From positions 1-50,868 of the forward strand of contig JAOAAY010000016.1 in NCBI GenBank assembly GCA_026418615.1: a stretch of 50,868 bases of DNA, in the 5' to 3' direction. A model generated the notes under the pieces. It worked only from the letters and a program-made list of their open reading frames with translations, was not told where the DNA came from and ran no database searches. The position numbers were made by a program, and so were the translations under genes. Below are positions 30,124 through 38,973 of this stretch, piece after piece; the stretch's first letter is position 1; each line of letters begins with the position of its first letter. The DNA is from Candidatus Sumerlaeaceae bacterium. Its GTDB lineage: Bacteria > Sumerlaeota > Sumerlaeia > Sumerlaeales > Sumerlaeaceae.

Positions 30124-31212
30124 ATGAATTTTGAAGCACTCATGCTCGGCGCCAAGAAGGTGAAAGCCTCGGACATTCACCTGATCGAGGGTTCCGCGCC
30201 ATTTCTGCGCATCCACGGTGACCTGAAAAAGGTGGATATGGGAGTCTTGGGGCACGACGAGATGCAGCAGACCTTGCGCAAGATCATGCCGCACCATTTG
30301 CTGCGCGAGTTGGAAAGCCAACGCGGCTGCGACTTTAGTTACCAGCACTCCGACGAAGTCCGCTTCCGCTGCGTCGCCTACTACGCGATGGGCAAACTCG
30401 GCATCACGATGCGTCTGATCCCGCTGACCGTCCCGACCATCGAGGAACTCGAACTGCCTGAGGTCATCCGCACGATCGCGAGAAACCCGCGCGGACTCGT
30501 GCTGCTGACAGGCATGACCGGCTCCGGAAAAACCACAACGCTGGCGACGATGATTGATTACATCAACGCCATGGAGGCTCTGCGCATCATTACGATCGAA
30601 GATCCGATCGAATACATGTATACCTGCCGCAAGTCCATCATCAGCCAGCGCGAGTTGGGCAAGGACATCCCAGACTTCAACATTGCTCTGCGGCAGGCCA
30701 TGCGCATGGATCCGGATGTCATCCTTGTGGGGGAGATGCGCGACGCGGAGACAATCAAAGTGGCCATCAAGGCTGCTGAGACGGGGCACCTCGTCCTGTC
30801 CACGCTCCACACGACAAGCGCCGTCCATACAGTCCAGCGAATGATCGGCTATTTTGACGAGAGCGAACACGACCTGCTTCGCGAGCAACTGTCGCTGAAC
30901 CTGCGCGCCTCGATCACTCAGCGCCTTGTCAAGCGCGCTGACGGCAGCGGCCGCATCGCAGCCATGGAGATCATGGTCGTCAACGCGACGATAGCGAAAT
31001 TGATCAAGGACAACCGGATCACCGACATTTTTAGCATCATCAAGGGCCGGGAGGACGGCATGCAGACCTTCGATCAAGCCCTTGCGGATCTGGTACGCGC
31101 CCAGAAGATCACCTTTGAAGAGGGCTCGCTGTACTGCGAAGACTTTTACGCATACAAGCGGTTTATTGCCGGTATCGCCTCCAGCGGCGACCGTGGCGCG
31201 ATCATCGCATGA
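30124..31212 (+). CDS. pilT: Type IV pilus retraction ATPase PilT
   Basis: PilT is the hexameric ATPase that depolymerises pili. From ATG 30124, giving MNFEALMLGAKKVKASDIHL, it has 362 residues; a start 36 bases upstream lacks family support. The Walker A is GMTGSGKT (130-137), the Asp box is around IITIEDPIEY, the Walker B is VILVGEMRDAET (E204), and the His box is STLHT. The C-terminal helix that in PilT often reads AIRNLIRE is represented by IAKLIKDNR. The 229-base gap to the divergent pilC presumably contains both promoters, but only a weak TTGAAC-N17-TAACAC (30047-30075) was seen. The chaperone gene follows after 77 bases. Confidence 0.94.
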   Translation: MNFEALMLGAKKVKASDIHLIEGSAPFLRIHGDLKKVDMGVLGHDEMQQTLRKIMPHHLLRELESQRGCDFSYQHSDEVRFRCVAYYAMGKLGITMRLIPLTVPTIEELELPEVIRTIARNPRGLVLLTGMTGSGKTTTLATMIDYINAMEALRIITIEDPIEYMYTCRKSIISQRELGKDIPDFNIALRQAMRMDPDVILVGEMRDAETIKVAIKAAETGHLVLSTLHTTSAVHTVQRMIGYFDESEHDLLREQLSLNLRASITQRLVKRADGSGRIAAMEIMVVNATIAKLIKDNRITDIFSIIKGREDGMQTFDQALADLVRAQKITFEEGSLYCEDFYAYKRFIAGIASSGDRGAIIA

Positions 31213-31289
31213 CGCCGGCTGCGGGCAGCACGCTGCGGGGTGCCAATCCGGCAACCACCGCCACTCACCTGATGAAGGAATTGGAATAA

Positions 31290-33305
31290 ATGCTCAGACA
31301 ACTGCGTTCGCCGCGCCTCAAGACCGCGCTGTGGATCGGGCTGTCCATCATTGTCATCCCGTCGTTCGTCGTCTTTTACGGCTGGCAGTCCAAGGCGCCC
31401 GGCAGCGGCGACTTCACGCCGCAGGCGGCCGCGTCCATTGAACTGCCCGGAGCCAGCAAAATCGAGATTCTTCAGCCGCAATTCATGCGGGCCAAAGACG
31501 ATTTGCGTCAGGAAGTCATTCGCTACGCGGCCGTTACAGATCGGCCCATTGACCGTGTGGCTGCCGACAATATGCTTGACACGCAGTTTGTGGTGCAACG
31601 CGCCATTGATCTCGAAATTCTCAAGGATTTTGCCCGGCGAAACGGGATCGTCGTGCCGGTGGATGAGGTCATCCGCCAGTATCAACGGCAGGTGCCTCCT
31701 GAGCAACGCCCCATGCTGATTGCGGAATTGCAGCGGCGGGGGATCTCCTTTGAGCAGAAGGTCCTGGAGGATCAGTATAACCTGCTTCTCGAGCGTGTGC
31801 GCAGCCTGCTGATCGAACAAACTCGCGTGTCACTTTACGAAGCCTGGATCCACTACCGTTTGCAAAATGAAAAACTGGTGCTCGATGTGGCCCGGTTCGA
31901 TGTGGGCGACTACCTGCCCAAGGTAGAGATGGACGAGGCGGCCCTGACACGGTTCTTTGAGGAAAACCGCGCCCGGTTCCGTGTGCCGGACCAGGTTGAG
32001 TACAACTATATCCTTGTCCGAAAGAGCGATCTCCGCACATCGGTCACCGTTACGGATGACATGATCACCTCATACTTCGAGACGCACAAGGAGGACTTTC
32101 GTTCTCCGCGTTTGGCGCGGGTGCGTCAGATCACGCTGCTCAAACCCCAACCCGCGGAGCCGGGGGCGTCCGAGGATGACCTGACGACCCGCATTGAACA
32201 GGTGCGCCAGAAGGCTTCCGACTTGCGCCAGCGTATCGCCAAAGGCGAATCGTTTGCAACCTTGGCCGACCAAGCCAACGAAGAAACCATTTTCCCACCG
32301 CGCGAAGACGAAGGTACGACGGACGCCGACGCGCAGACGACCGCCGGGGGCTACCTCGGGCTGATTTCCGAGACGAACGCGACGGCCTTTTACGGCGACG
32401 AGTGGACCTCCTCGGTCTTTGGCCTGTCACCCGGCAGCATCAGCCAGCCCATCGAGACCCGGCGCGGATTCCACATCGTGCAGTTGGAGGAACTGCGGCC
32501 GGGCCTAATCCCTGACCTCGACAAGGTGCGCACCTTGGTGCGCGAACGCGTCGTGGACGAAAAGGTGGGGCCGCTTTTCGAAGACATGGGGCAGCAAATC
32601 CGCGAGAATGCCGCCCGCTATACCAGTCTCGACAAACTGGCGGAGGTCACCTCGCTCACCGTCCAGAAAACGGGGCGTGTAGACCGCACGGCGCAGTTCA
32701 TTCCCAATATCGGGTTGCTGGGCGACTTCCGCGAGCCCATCCGCGAACTCGCCAAAGGCGGGCGCAGCGAGGTGCTCAGCGATTCATCGCGCCACTTGGT
32801 GATTGAGGTGGCCGAGGAATATCCGGCCCATGACCCGGAGTTGAAGGATATCCGTGCGAAGGTCGAGGCAGCATGGCGCGAGGAGCGGGCGCGCGAAATG
32901 GCGCGGAGTGCGGCCGAGACCGTGAAAGCGGCCGCCAAGGACCCCGCCGGTATGCAGGCTGCGGCCGTGTCCGCCGGAACCACTGTGACCACCACTCAGC
33001 CCTTCAAACGCTCGGAAGTCGCCACGGTCGTCGGTCCCGTGGTGGACTTTGAGACCGAGTCCGAGGCGGCCCGTGTTGGCGATGTGGTGCTCTCCACCTT
33101 GGGGACGGCCTCCGAACCAACAGGTTATATTGTCTGGCGGGTAGTTTCCAAAGAGGAGCCGGCTCAGGCGGAATTCGCGAAAGCCATCCACAAGACCGTT
33201 CAGCAACTGCGCGAACGCCGGGCCATGACGACCTTGCACGAGTACATGCGCGACCGGCGGGCTGAATTTGCCAAGAACATTAAAATCAACCCGGCGTACC
33301 GGTAG
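31290..33305 (+). CDS. PpiD/SurA-like periplasmic chaperone with parvulin domain
   Basis: A membrane-anchored peptidyl-prolyl isomerase and chaperone for outer-membrane proteins. The 671-residue product starts with a short cytoplasmic segment and a membrane anchor (about 13-31, LWIGLSIIVIPSFVVFYGW). A SurA-N-like helical chaperone region (about 55-210) follows, then a parvulin domain (about 235-410) with LARVRQITLL, GESFATLADQAN, GGYLGLI and GFHIVQLEEL. A second, degenerate isomerase-like region occupies about 440-640. AAGGAA lies shortly before the ATG. It is directly upstream of bamA, skp, lpxC and fabZ, which supports a role in envelope assembly. Confidence 0.85.
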   Translation: MLRQLRSPRLKTALWIGLSIIVIPSFVVFYGWQSKAPGSGDFTPQAAASIELPGASKIEILQPQFMRAKDDLRQEVIRYAAVTDRPIDRVAADNMLDTQFVVQRAIDLEILKDFARRNGIVVPVDEVIRQYQRQVPPEQRPMLIAELQRRGISFEQKVLEDQYNLLLERVRSLLIEQTRVSLYEAWIHYRLQNEKLVLDVARFDVGDYLPKVEMDEAALTRFFEENRARFRVPDQVEYNYILVRKSDLRTSVTVTDDMITSYFETHKEDFRSPRLARVRQITLLKPQPAEPGASEDDLTTRIEQVRQKASDLRQRIAKGESFATLADQANEETIFPPREDEGTTDADAQTTAGGYLGLISETNATAFYGDEWTSSVFGLSPGSISQPIETRRGFHIVQLEELRPGLIPDLDKVRTLVRERVVDEKVGPLFEDMGQQIRENAARYTSLDKLAEVTSLTVQKTGRVDRTAQFIPNIGLLGDFREPIRELAKGGRSEVLSDSSRHLVIEVAEEYPAHDPELKDIRAKVEAAWREERAREMARSAAETVKAAAKDPAGMQAAAVSAGTTVTTTQPFKRSEVATVVGPVVDFETESEAARVGDVVLSTLGTASEPTGYIVWRVVSKEEPAQAEFAKAIHKTVQQLRERRAMTTLHEYMRDRRAEFAKNIKINPAYR

Positions 33306-33419
33306 ATTTACATTGAAAGCGGCAGGTGTCGCTTCTAACGCTGGCCATCGAATTATCGAAGTCGGTTCAGACCGTCGCACGGTCCCATCTGGCAAGGATA
33401 AGACAGCAGACAGATTACG

Positions 33420-35945
33420 ATGACGCAGCGATCCAGGTTTGCCGGTTCCCTCTCCCTCTCACGACTGCGTCGTGCATTAGCATGGGTCGTGTTCGTGCTG
33501 ATGACTGCAACTTGGGGATTGAGGGCGCAGGACATGGCCGCAGCGACGGGAGGGGGCGGAAACTGGTTCTCGTTTGTGCCGCCGGAGGCGCGGCCCGCGG
33601 AAGCGATGGAGGACGACGCGCCCAACGCTTATCATCCGCCGGAGCGCCCGCGCACGGCAGAAGACGACGCTCAATTTGCCAAGCCTGAGGCAGGGGGCAG
33701 CCCGGAACGGACTGTTGCCTCCGCGGCTCTGCCGAATGCGCCCATTGTGCGCGGGGTGGAAATCGTCGGTCCAAGCGGCGACGAGTTGACCAAGGCCTTG
33801 CGAGCCATCCGCACTTCGGCGGGCGAGGTGCTCGATCCGGCAAAACAGCGCGAGGACATCCGCCGCCTCTACGAAACAGGGTTGTTCAAGCCCAACATTA
33901 TCGCGGAAGCCGATCCCGTCCCCAATGGCGTGAAACTGCGCTACATTGTGGAGCCCAACCCGAAGGTCAACGGGATCAGCGTCAGCGGCAACCAGAAGAT
34001 TGATACGCAAAAACTGCTCGCCCAACTGCCCGTGAAGTCAGGGCAAGTATACTCGATTGAGGCGCAGAACCGGATTCGCGACGCGCTGCGGCGCTATTAT
34101 GAAGAAAAAGGGTTTTCCAGCGCGGTGATCTCCGTGGAGGAGCGTCCGGGCCCCCAAAATTCGGTGGATCTGGCCATCACGGTGGACGAAGGCACCAAGA
34201 TGCTCGTCAAGGATCTCGTGATCCGGGGAAACCGCTCGCTCGGCGACCTGCCCATCAAACTGCGCGCCCAGAACAAGGGGTCACTTGGTCCTATAAAAAA
34301 CTATTACAATGAGTCGAAGTTCGCCGAGGACCTTGAAGCCGTCAAGGCCCACTACATTTCCAAGGGTTTTCTCGATGTGGAGGTGCGCCGCGGCGATTTC
34401 GTCTATGCTCCTGACCAAAGTTGGGTGAGTCCCGTCATCGAGGTTGTCGAAGGCCCGCGCTACAGCGTCGGGCGGTTGGAGGCGCGCGGCTACACGGTGT
34501 TTTCCCGCGACGAAGTGCTCAAGCCGTTCCGCGACCTGCAGGGCAAGCCCTACAATGCCCGCAAGTTTGACGAGGCGGCCAAGGCTGTCCAGGATATGTA
34601 TGGCAACGAAGGGTTCCTCCAGTGCAGTGTGAAGCCTGACCTGCGAAAGGACCCCTCGCGCGGCATGGTGGATGTCGAGGTGGAGGTGACTGAAGGTCCC
34701 CGCATCTATGTGGGCGATGTGAAGATTCTCGCTCAAGCCTATCCCGACGACATGGAAATGGGCTGGCTGCGGCGTTTCTACTCGCGGTATTCGCCGCCGG
34801 TGCGCGATGAGGTGGTCCAGCGCGAGGTGCGCCTGCGCCCGGGTCAGGTGTATCGGAAGTTCGACGAGGTCAGGACACGCGAGCGTCTGAAAAGCCTCAA
34901 TGTCTTCGAAACGGTCGAGGTTCGCGACGAACTGTCTCCCGATCCGTGCGTGCGCGACATGGTGGTCGAGGTGATGCAGGGGAACACCGGAAACCTGATT
35001 TTTGGCGCGGGATTTGGCGATGTTGAGGGGGGGTTCATCTACGCAAACTATGTTGAGCGCAACCTGTTCGGGATGGCGCGCGACCTGCGCGTGTCGGCCA
35101 TGCTCGGCACGGAAGCCCTGAATTTTAGTATCGGTTACATGGACAGGTACTTCCGTGGGACCGACATCGCGGCTCAATTCGAGTTGTTCCACCGGCGTTT
35201 CAGCCGCCTCGGGGGCCTGCGCGAGACCCGCTTCGGCGGCATTGCCGAGTTTACCCGGCCCTTGGATGATTGCATGAAGGACGCGATCCGTTTGAGACTG
35301 GAAAGCGTCGGTTACGACACGGCTAGTCTCAAAGACGAACCCGACACGGACATCAGCAGTTATCTCGCGGCAACCATTCGCTACCGCATTGCGCGCGACA
35401 CGCGCGACGACCTGTTCTTCCCCACGGAGGGCAACCTGATGTCGGGCAGCATCGAGGCTGGCATGGCCGGGGGAGCGCTGTTGAAACTCGAGGGGCAGTA
35501 TGCGCAATACTTCAACCTCGGCAGCGGATGGGTGATTGCCAACAACACGACGGCCGGTTTGCTGCCGTTCGGTGCAGACAGTGTCGGCTACGGTGAGCGG
35601 TTCTTCCTCGGCGGCTCCCAAGATATGCGCGGTTTCAAACTGTATGGCGCGGGGCCCTTTGACACGGGCAATGACAAGATTCCGCTCGGCGGCGCCACCA
35701 AAATCCTTTCACAGTTTGAACTGCGCCGTGCCATCACGGACAACCTGACCGGCGTAGCCTTTGCGGATGTCGGTTTCTTGGGTGAGAATCCGCTCGAGAT
35801 TGGCCCGCCGCGCGTCTCGCTCGGCACGGGCGTGCGCATGCGCCTGCCGATCGCCCGCGTGTCGCTTGACCTCGGCGTGCCGGTGGTCAGCCAATCAAGA
35901 GACCAGACGCAAATCTTCCATTTCACCATCACCTCGGCCTTCTGA
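33420..35945 (+). CDS. bamA: Outer-membrane protein assembly factor BamA
   Basis: BamA inserts beta-barrel proteins into the outer membrane. The 841-residue product has a signal sequence (about 20-37), then an unusual spacer of about 65 residues rich in Pro, Ala and Glu. Five POTRA domains follow (about 105-490), recognisable by repeated patterns such as IRRLYETGLFKPNI, IRDALRRYYEEKGFSSAVI, YISKGFLDVEV and VQDMYGNEGFLQCSV. The C-terminal Omp85 barrel contains the conserved MRGF in the loop that enters the pore and ends in Phe, the usual barrel signature. It lies 114 bases after the chaperone gene and heads the skp-lpxC-fabZ run. Confidence 0.95.
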   Translation: MTQRSRFAGSLSLSRLRRALAWVVFVLMTATWGLRAQDMAAATGGGGNWFSFVPPEARPAEAMEDDAPNAYHPPERPRTAEDDAQFAKPEAGGSPERTVASAALPNAPIVRGVEIVGPSGDELTKALRAIRTSAGEVLDPAKQREDIRRLYETGLFKPNIIAEADPVPNGVKLRYIVEPNPKVNGISVSGNQKIDTQKLLAQLPVKSGQVYSIEAQNRIRDALRRYYEEKGFSSAVISVEERPGPQNSVDLAITVDEGTKMLVKDLVIRGNRSLGDLPIKLRAQNKGSLGPIKNYYNESKFAEDLEAVKAHYISKGFLDVEVRRGDFVYAPDQSWVSPVIEVVEGPRYSVGRLEARGYTVFSRDEVLKPFRDLQGKPYNARKFDEAAKAVQDMYGNEGFLQCSVKPDLRKDPSRGMVDVEVEVTEGPRIYVGDVKILAQAYPDDMEMGWLRRFYSRYSPPVRDEVVQREVRLRPGQVYRKFDEVRTRERLKSLNVFETVEVRDELSPDPCVRDMVVEVMQGNTGNLIFGAGFGDVEGGFIYANYVERNLFGMARDLRVSAMLGTEALNFSIGYMDRYFRGTDIAAQFELFHRRFSRLGGLRETRFGGIAEFTRPLDDCMKDAIRLRLESVGYDTASLKDEPDTDISSYLAATIRYRIARDTRDDLFFPTEGNLMSGSIEAGMAGGALLKLEGQYAQYFNLGSGWVIANNTTAGLLPFGADSVGYGERFFLGGSQDMRGFKLYGAGPFDTGNDKIPLGGATKILSQFELRRAITDNLTGVAFADVGFLGENPLEIGPPRVSLGTGVRMRLPIARVSLDLGVPVVSQSRDQTQIFHFTITSAF

Positions 35946-36071
35946 GGCTCCACGGCCGGCGCGTCCCATCCCAACAAGTCATTGACCCGCAACCGGGCGC
36001 AGGCGCGTAATCGAGCCTTCTAAACTGTGCGAATTGTGGGCTGATTGGAGCCCGCCAAATTGGAGCCAAAC

Positions 36072-36863
36072 ATGAGAACTCAACGCTTACTGATCACTGC
36101 CTTTGGCGCGCTGCTACTGACGATGGCCCAGACGGCCATGGCTCAGACCAAGGTCGCCTATGTGGACATCGAACGCATCACCAGTAAGGCCAAGCCCGTC
36201 AGCGCGATGATGACCGACATCGAGCAGCAGGTCAAAAGTCTGCAGAGCGAGATCGAAACCAAGATGAAGAAATTGCGCGAACTCAAAGCCGACGCGCAAA
36301 GCACCGAGGGAATTTTGTCGAAAGACGAACAGGACAAAAAGCGCAAGGAAGTGCTGCGCCTTCAGAACGAACTGGATGAACTGGAAGGCCGGGCGCGGCG
36401 CAAAATGCGCGAAATGGATTCCACCGTCTTTGAACCGCTCATGAAGCGCATCATGTTTGTCATCGAGGATGTCGCGAAGGAAAAGAAGGTGGACATCGTT
36501 TTGCGCGGAGAGGCCGTCATTTATGGGGCCACCGCTGTAGACCTGTCCGATGAAGTGATTGCCAAGTTGAACGAGGGCACGGGCGCTGCCGCTCCAAAGG
36601 CTCAGGCACCAAAGGCCCCGGAAGAACCGACGCCCGCGGCCACGCCGGAACAGCAGCCGCAAGCCGTGGCGACCCCGGAGGCTACGCCGGCTCCAACCGC
36701 AACCCCAGAGGAAGCGTCGCCTACGCCCAAGCCCGCATCAGCCGAGGAGAAGCCCGCGGGGGGGGCGCCGCGCATCCGCACTGCGCGTCCGCGCGAAGGA
36801 GCCCAACCCCAGCCGACTGCGCCCCGCGGCGAGCGGCCTGTGGATCGGCAGCCCGAGCGCTGA
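36072..36863 (+). CDS. Skp/OmpH-family periplasmic chaperone with long low-complexity tail
   Basis: Skp-type trimeric chaperones hold unfolded outer-membrane proteins for BamA. I start at ATG 36072, with GGAG 6 bases upstream, giving a signal peptide ending at TAMAQ. The mature core (about 26-170) has the family beginning TKVAYVDIERI, then two long helices rich in Lys and Glu (coiled coil about 50-110), and the returning strand KKVDIVLRGEAVIYG and DLSDEVIAKLN. The last 85 residues are a Pro/Ala/Glu/Thr-rich tail with near-repeats of ATPE and PAPT, then a basic Arg/Pro end. Ordinary Skp proteins end with the core. The gene sits between bamA and lpxC. Confidence 0.88.
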   Translation: MRTQRLLITAFGALLLTMAQTAMAQTKVAYVDIERITSKAKPVSAMMTDIEQQVKSLQSEIETKMKKLRELKADAQSTEGILSKDEQDKKRKEVLRLQNELDELEGRARRKMREMDSTVFEPLMKRIMFVIEDVAKEKKVDIVLRGEAVIYGATAVDLSDEVIAKLNEGTGAAAPKAQAPKAPEEPTPAATPEQQPQAVATPEATPAPTATPEEASPTPKPASAEEKPAGGAPRIRTARPREGAQPQPTAPRGERPVDRQPER

Positions 36864-36888
36864 TCGTCTCTCAGGTGTCAGCGACTGC

Positions 36889-37752
36889 GTGATCGAACCC
36901 TTGGCAACGGCAGTCCGGCCGCAGCGCACCATCGCGCAGAGCATTGGAGCGTCGGGGCGCGGTGTGCACTCCGGCCGGTTGACCAATCTCCGACTGTTGC
37001 CTGCGGCAGACGGGGTGGGGATTGTGTTCCGGCGCACCGACATGCGCGGAGCGCCGGATATTCCGGCAACGCTCGACAGTGTCATGGCCGCGGAATTGCA
37101 GCGGCGGACGACCCTCGCGGTTGGCGAGGCGCGGGTCCACACTGTCGAACACATTCTTTCGGCCGCTTACGGGCTTGGCATAGACAACCTGATCGTGGAA
37201 CTTGATGGTCCGGAACCGCCGTTTCTTGACGGCAGTGCCAAACCGTTTGTGGAGATGATTGAGTCCGCAGGCGTATGCGAGTTAAATTCCCCCGTCCAAG
37301 CCGTCGCGTTGCCACATCCGGTCGCCTTCAGCCTCGACGACGCCGATTACAGCGCGCTGCCCTCCGAACACTTGCGAGTCACCTTTTTCTTTGCCTCCGA
37401 TGAATCCCTGCTACGCCGCCAGTCGGCCAGTCTGATTGTCACCCCGGATGTCTTTGCGCGCGACATCGCGCCGGCGCGCACATTCTGCTTCTTTCGCGAA
37501 ATCGAGGCGCTCCAACGCGCAGGACTCATCGGCGGGGGCACCCTGGCGTCTGCCGTCGTGATCGGGCGCAAAGCCATTCTCAATGAGTCGCTTCGTTTTG
37601 CGGATGAACCCGTCCGCCACAAGATTCTTGATTTCATCGGTGACCTCGCGCTTCTCGGAAGACCCGTTGCGGGGCACTTTTTGGTGGCCCGCGGCGGCCA
37701 CCGGACGAATGCCGCCTTCGGGCAATTCCTGCGAAAGGAACTCGGTCTGTGA
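36889..37752 (+). CDS. lpxC: UDP-3-O-acyl-N-acetylglucosamine deacetylase LpxC
   Basis: LpxC catalyses the committed step of lipid A synthesis, a zinc-dependent deacetylation in the cytoplasm. The 287-residue product has both halves of the family fold: HTVEHILSA (catalytic E87, zinc ligand H88), DGSAKPF, ARTFCF, and RHKILDFIGDL (zinc ligands H244 and D248), then RGGHRTNAAF with the second catalytic His, H271. Length is close to that of the single-domain family. The start is GTG 36889, 25 bases after skp. Its stop overlaps the fabZ start as GTGA, so the two are translationally coupled, a pairing common in some outer-membrane phyla. Confidence 0.95.
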   Translation: MIEPLATAVRPQRTIAQSIGASGRGVHSGRLTNLRLLPAADGVGIVFRRTDMRGAPDIPATLDSVMAAELQRRTTLAVGEARVHTVEHILSAAYGLGIDNLIVELDGPEPPFLDGSAKPFVEMIESAGVCELNSPVQAVALPHPVAFSLDDADYSALPSEHLRVTFFFASDESLLRRQSASLIVTPDVFARDIAPARTFCFFREIEALQRAGLIGGGTLASAVVIGRKAILNESLRFADEPVRHKILDFIGDLALLGRPVAGHFLVARGGHRTNAAFGQFLRKELGL

Positions 37753-38216
37753 CCAACGAACTTCTCTTCGAGGCGCCGCTCGATGCGGCTCAGATCATGC
37801 AGATTCTGCCGCATCGCTATCCGTTTCTCATGGTGGACCGGATTGTGGAGATGCGTCCCGGTTTCATCGTGGGAGAAAAGACCGTGACCATCAATGAGTG
37901 GCAATTCGTCGGCCATTTTCCCGGCAATCCCGTCATGCCGGGCGTGCTGATGATCGAGGCCATGGCCCAGACCGGCGCTGTGCTGGCTCTGGCTCACGCC
38001 GACGGCCGCGGCAAACTGGCGCTGCTCGGCGGTGTGGACGAAGCCCGGTTCCGCCGGATTGTGAGGCCCGGCGATGTCCTGCGTATCGAGATGACCGAGG
38101 TCTTGCGCCGCCGCAAAATTGGCCGGACTTCGGGCCGCGTGCTCGTCAACGGGGAGGTGGCATGCGAAGCCGTCATCACCTTCGCCATCTCCGACGCTGC
38201 AGGGTCGGCACAATAG
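37749..38216 (+). CDS. fabZ: 3-hydroxyacyl-ACP dehydratase FabZ
   Basis: FabZ removes water from 3-hydroxyacyl-ACP in fatty acid elongation and so competes with lipid A synthesis for hydroxyacyl-ACP. The 155-residue hot-dog protein shows ILPHRYPFLMVDR, the active-site helix VGHFPGNPVMPGVLMIEAMAQ with H56 and E70, and the later strands FRRIVRPGD and GEVACEAVITFA. It starts at GTG overlapping the lpxC stop. lpxA, which often comes next in such clusters, is absent: menG ends convergently 7 bases downstream. Confidence 0.95.
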   Translation: MTNELLFEAPLDAAQIMQILPHRYPFLMVDRIVEMRPGFIVGEKTVTINEWQFVGHFPGNPVMPGVLMIEAMAQTGAVLALAHADGRGKLALLGGVDEARFRRIVRPGDVLRIEMTEVLRRRKIGRTSGRVLVNGEVACEAVITFAISDAAGSAQ

Positions 38217-38223
38217 CCGAGCC

Positions 38224-38973
38224 TTAACCCGAGGCTTTGCGTCCAATGTAAATCGTGGCGATGCCGCCGGTGAGGGGGATGATCTCAACGGGGCCTCCGG
38301 TTGCGGCCGCGACGGCGGCGGCAAATTCCGGACCTTCGGGAAATCGGGCAACGGATTTCGGCAGGTAACGATAGGCTCGCGTGCCCGTGATAGCGTGTCC
38401 GATCCGCGGCAACAACCGGTTAAAGTAAAAGGAATACACGGCGCCAAAGAGCCGGTTGCGCGGGCGGCTGAATTCGAGCACCACAATCCGCCCGCCGTCG
38501 CGACACACGCGTGCCATCTCGCGCAAACCTGTTTGGTAATCGGCAACATTGCGGATTCCAAACGCCACAGTGACAGCGTCGAAAGCGCCCGCGGGGAATG
38601 GCAGCCGCATGGTGTCCGCGACCAGTGTGCCCGGCAGGGAGTGTGCGTGGGGGGATGCGGCAAATTTGTCGCGGCCGCGCGACATCATCGAGGGGGTGAA
38701 GTCGCAGGCAAAAACGGCAGCAGCGACGCCCGCCGAGCGGGCGCGATCCGCCAAAGCGAGGGCCAAATCCCCGGTGCCAGAGCAAACATCGAGCACGCGG
38801 CGTGTATCGGCGCCGATGGTCAGTCGCGCGAGGCGCCGCCGCCATCTTTGATCAATACCCAGGCTCAGCAGGCGATTCAGAAAATCATATGTCGGTGCGA
38901 TGGCGTGAAACATCGCCCGGATCCCAGCCGGCGACTTGCTGGCGACCAGATCGTCCTCGGGCTGCTGTTTCAC
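38224..38973 (-). CDS. menG: Demethylmenaquinone/ubiquinone methyltransferase
   Basis: A SAM-dependent C-methyltransferase that finishes menaquinone or ubiquinone synthesis (MenG/UbiE family). Motifs are RAMFHAIAPTYDFLNRLLSLG, the SAM loop LDVCSGTGDLAL, the acidic FACDFTPSMM, and AFGIRNV. I prefer GTG 38973, because it overlaps the xseA stop as GTGA with GGAG four bases upstream, a pattern repeated in this window. An ATG at 39027 would add 18 residues and overlap xseA by 58 bases. From 38973 the protein has 249 residues. Which quinone is made cannot be read from this gene; no other quinone genes are nearby. Confidence 0.9.
   Translation of the reverse strand: MKQQPEDDLVASKSPAGIRAMFHAIAPTYDFLNRLLSLGIDQRWRRRLARLTIGADTRRVLDVCSGTGDLALALADRARSAGVAAAVFACDFTPSMMSRGRDKFAASPHAHSLPGTLVADTMRLPFPAGAFDAVTVAFGIRNVADYQTGLREMARVCRDGGRIVVLEFSRPRNRLFGAVYSFYFNRLLPRIGHAITGTRAYRYLPKSVARFPEGPEFAAAVAAATGGPVEIIPLTGGIATIYIGRKASG

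Noticed and set aside
34281..35621. 446-codon open frame on the minus strand opposite bamA
   Set aside because: Shadow of bamA with no family resemblance, signal or ribosome binding site.
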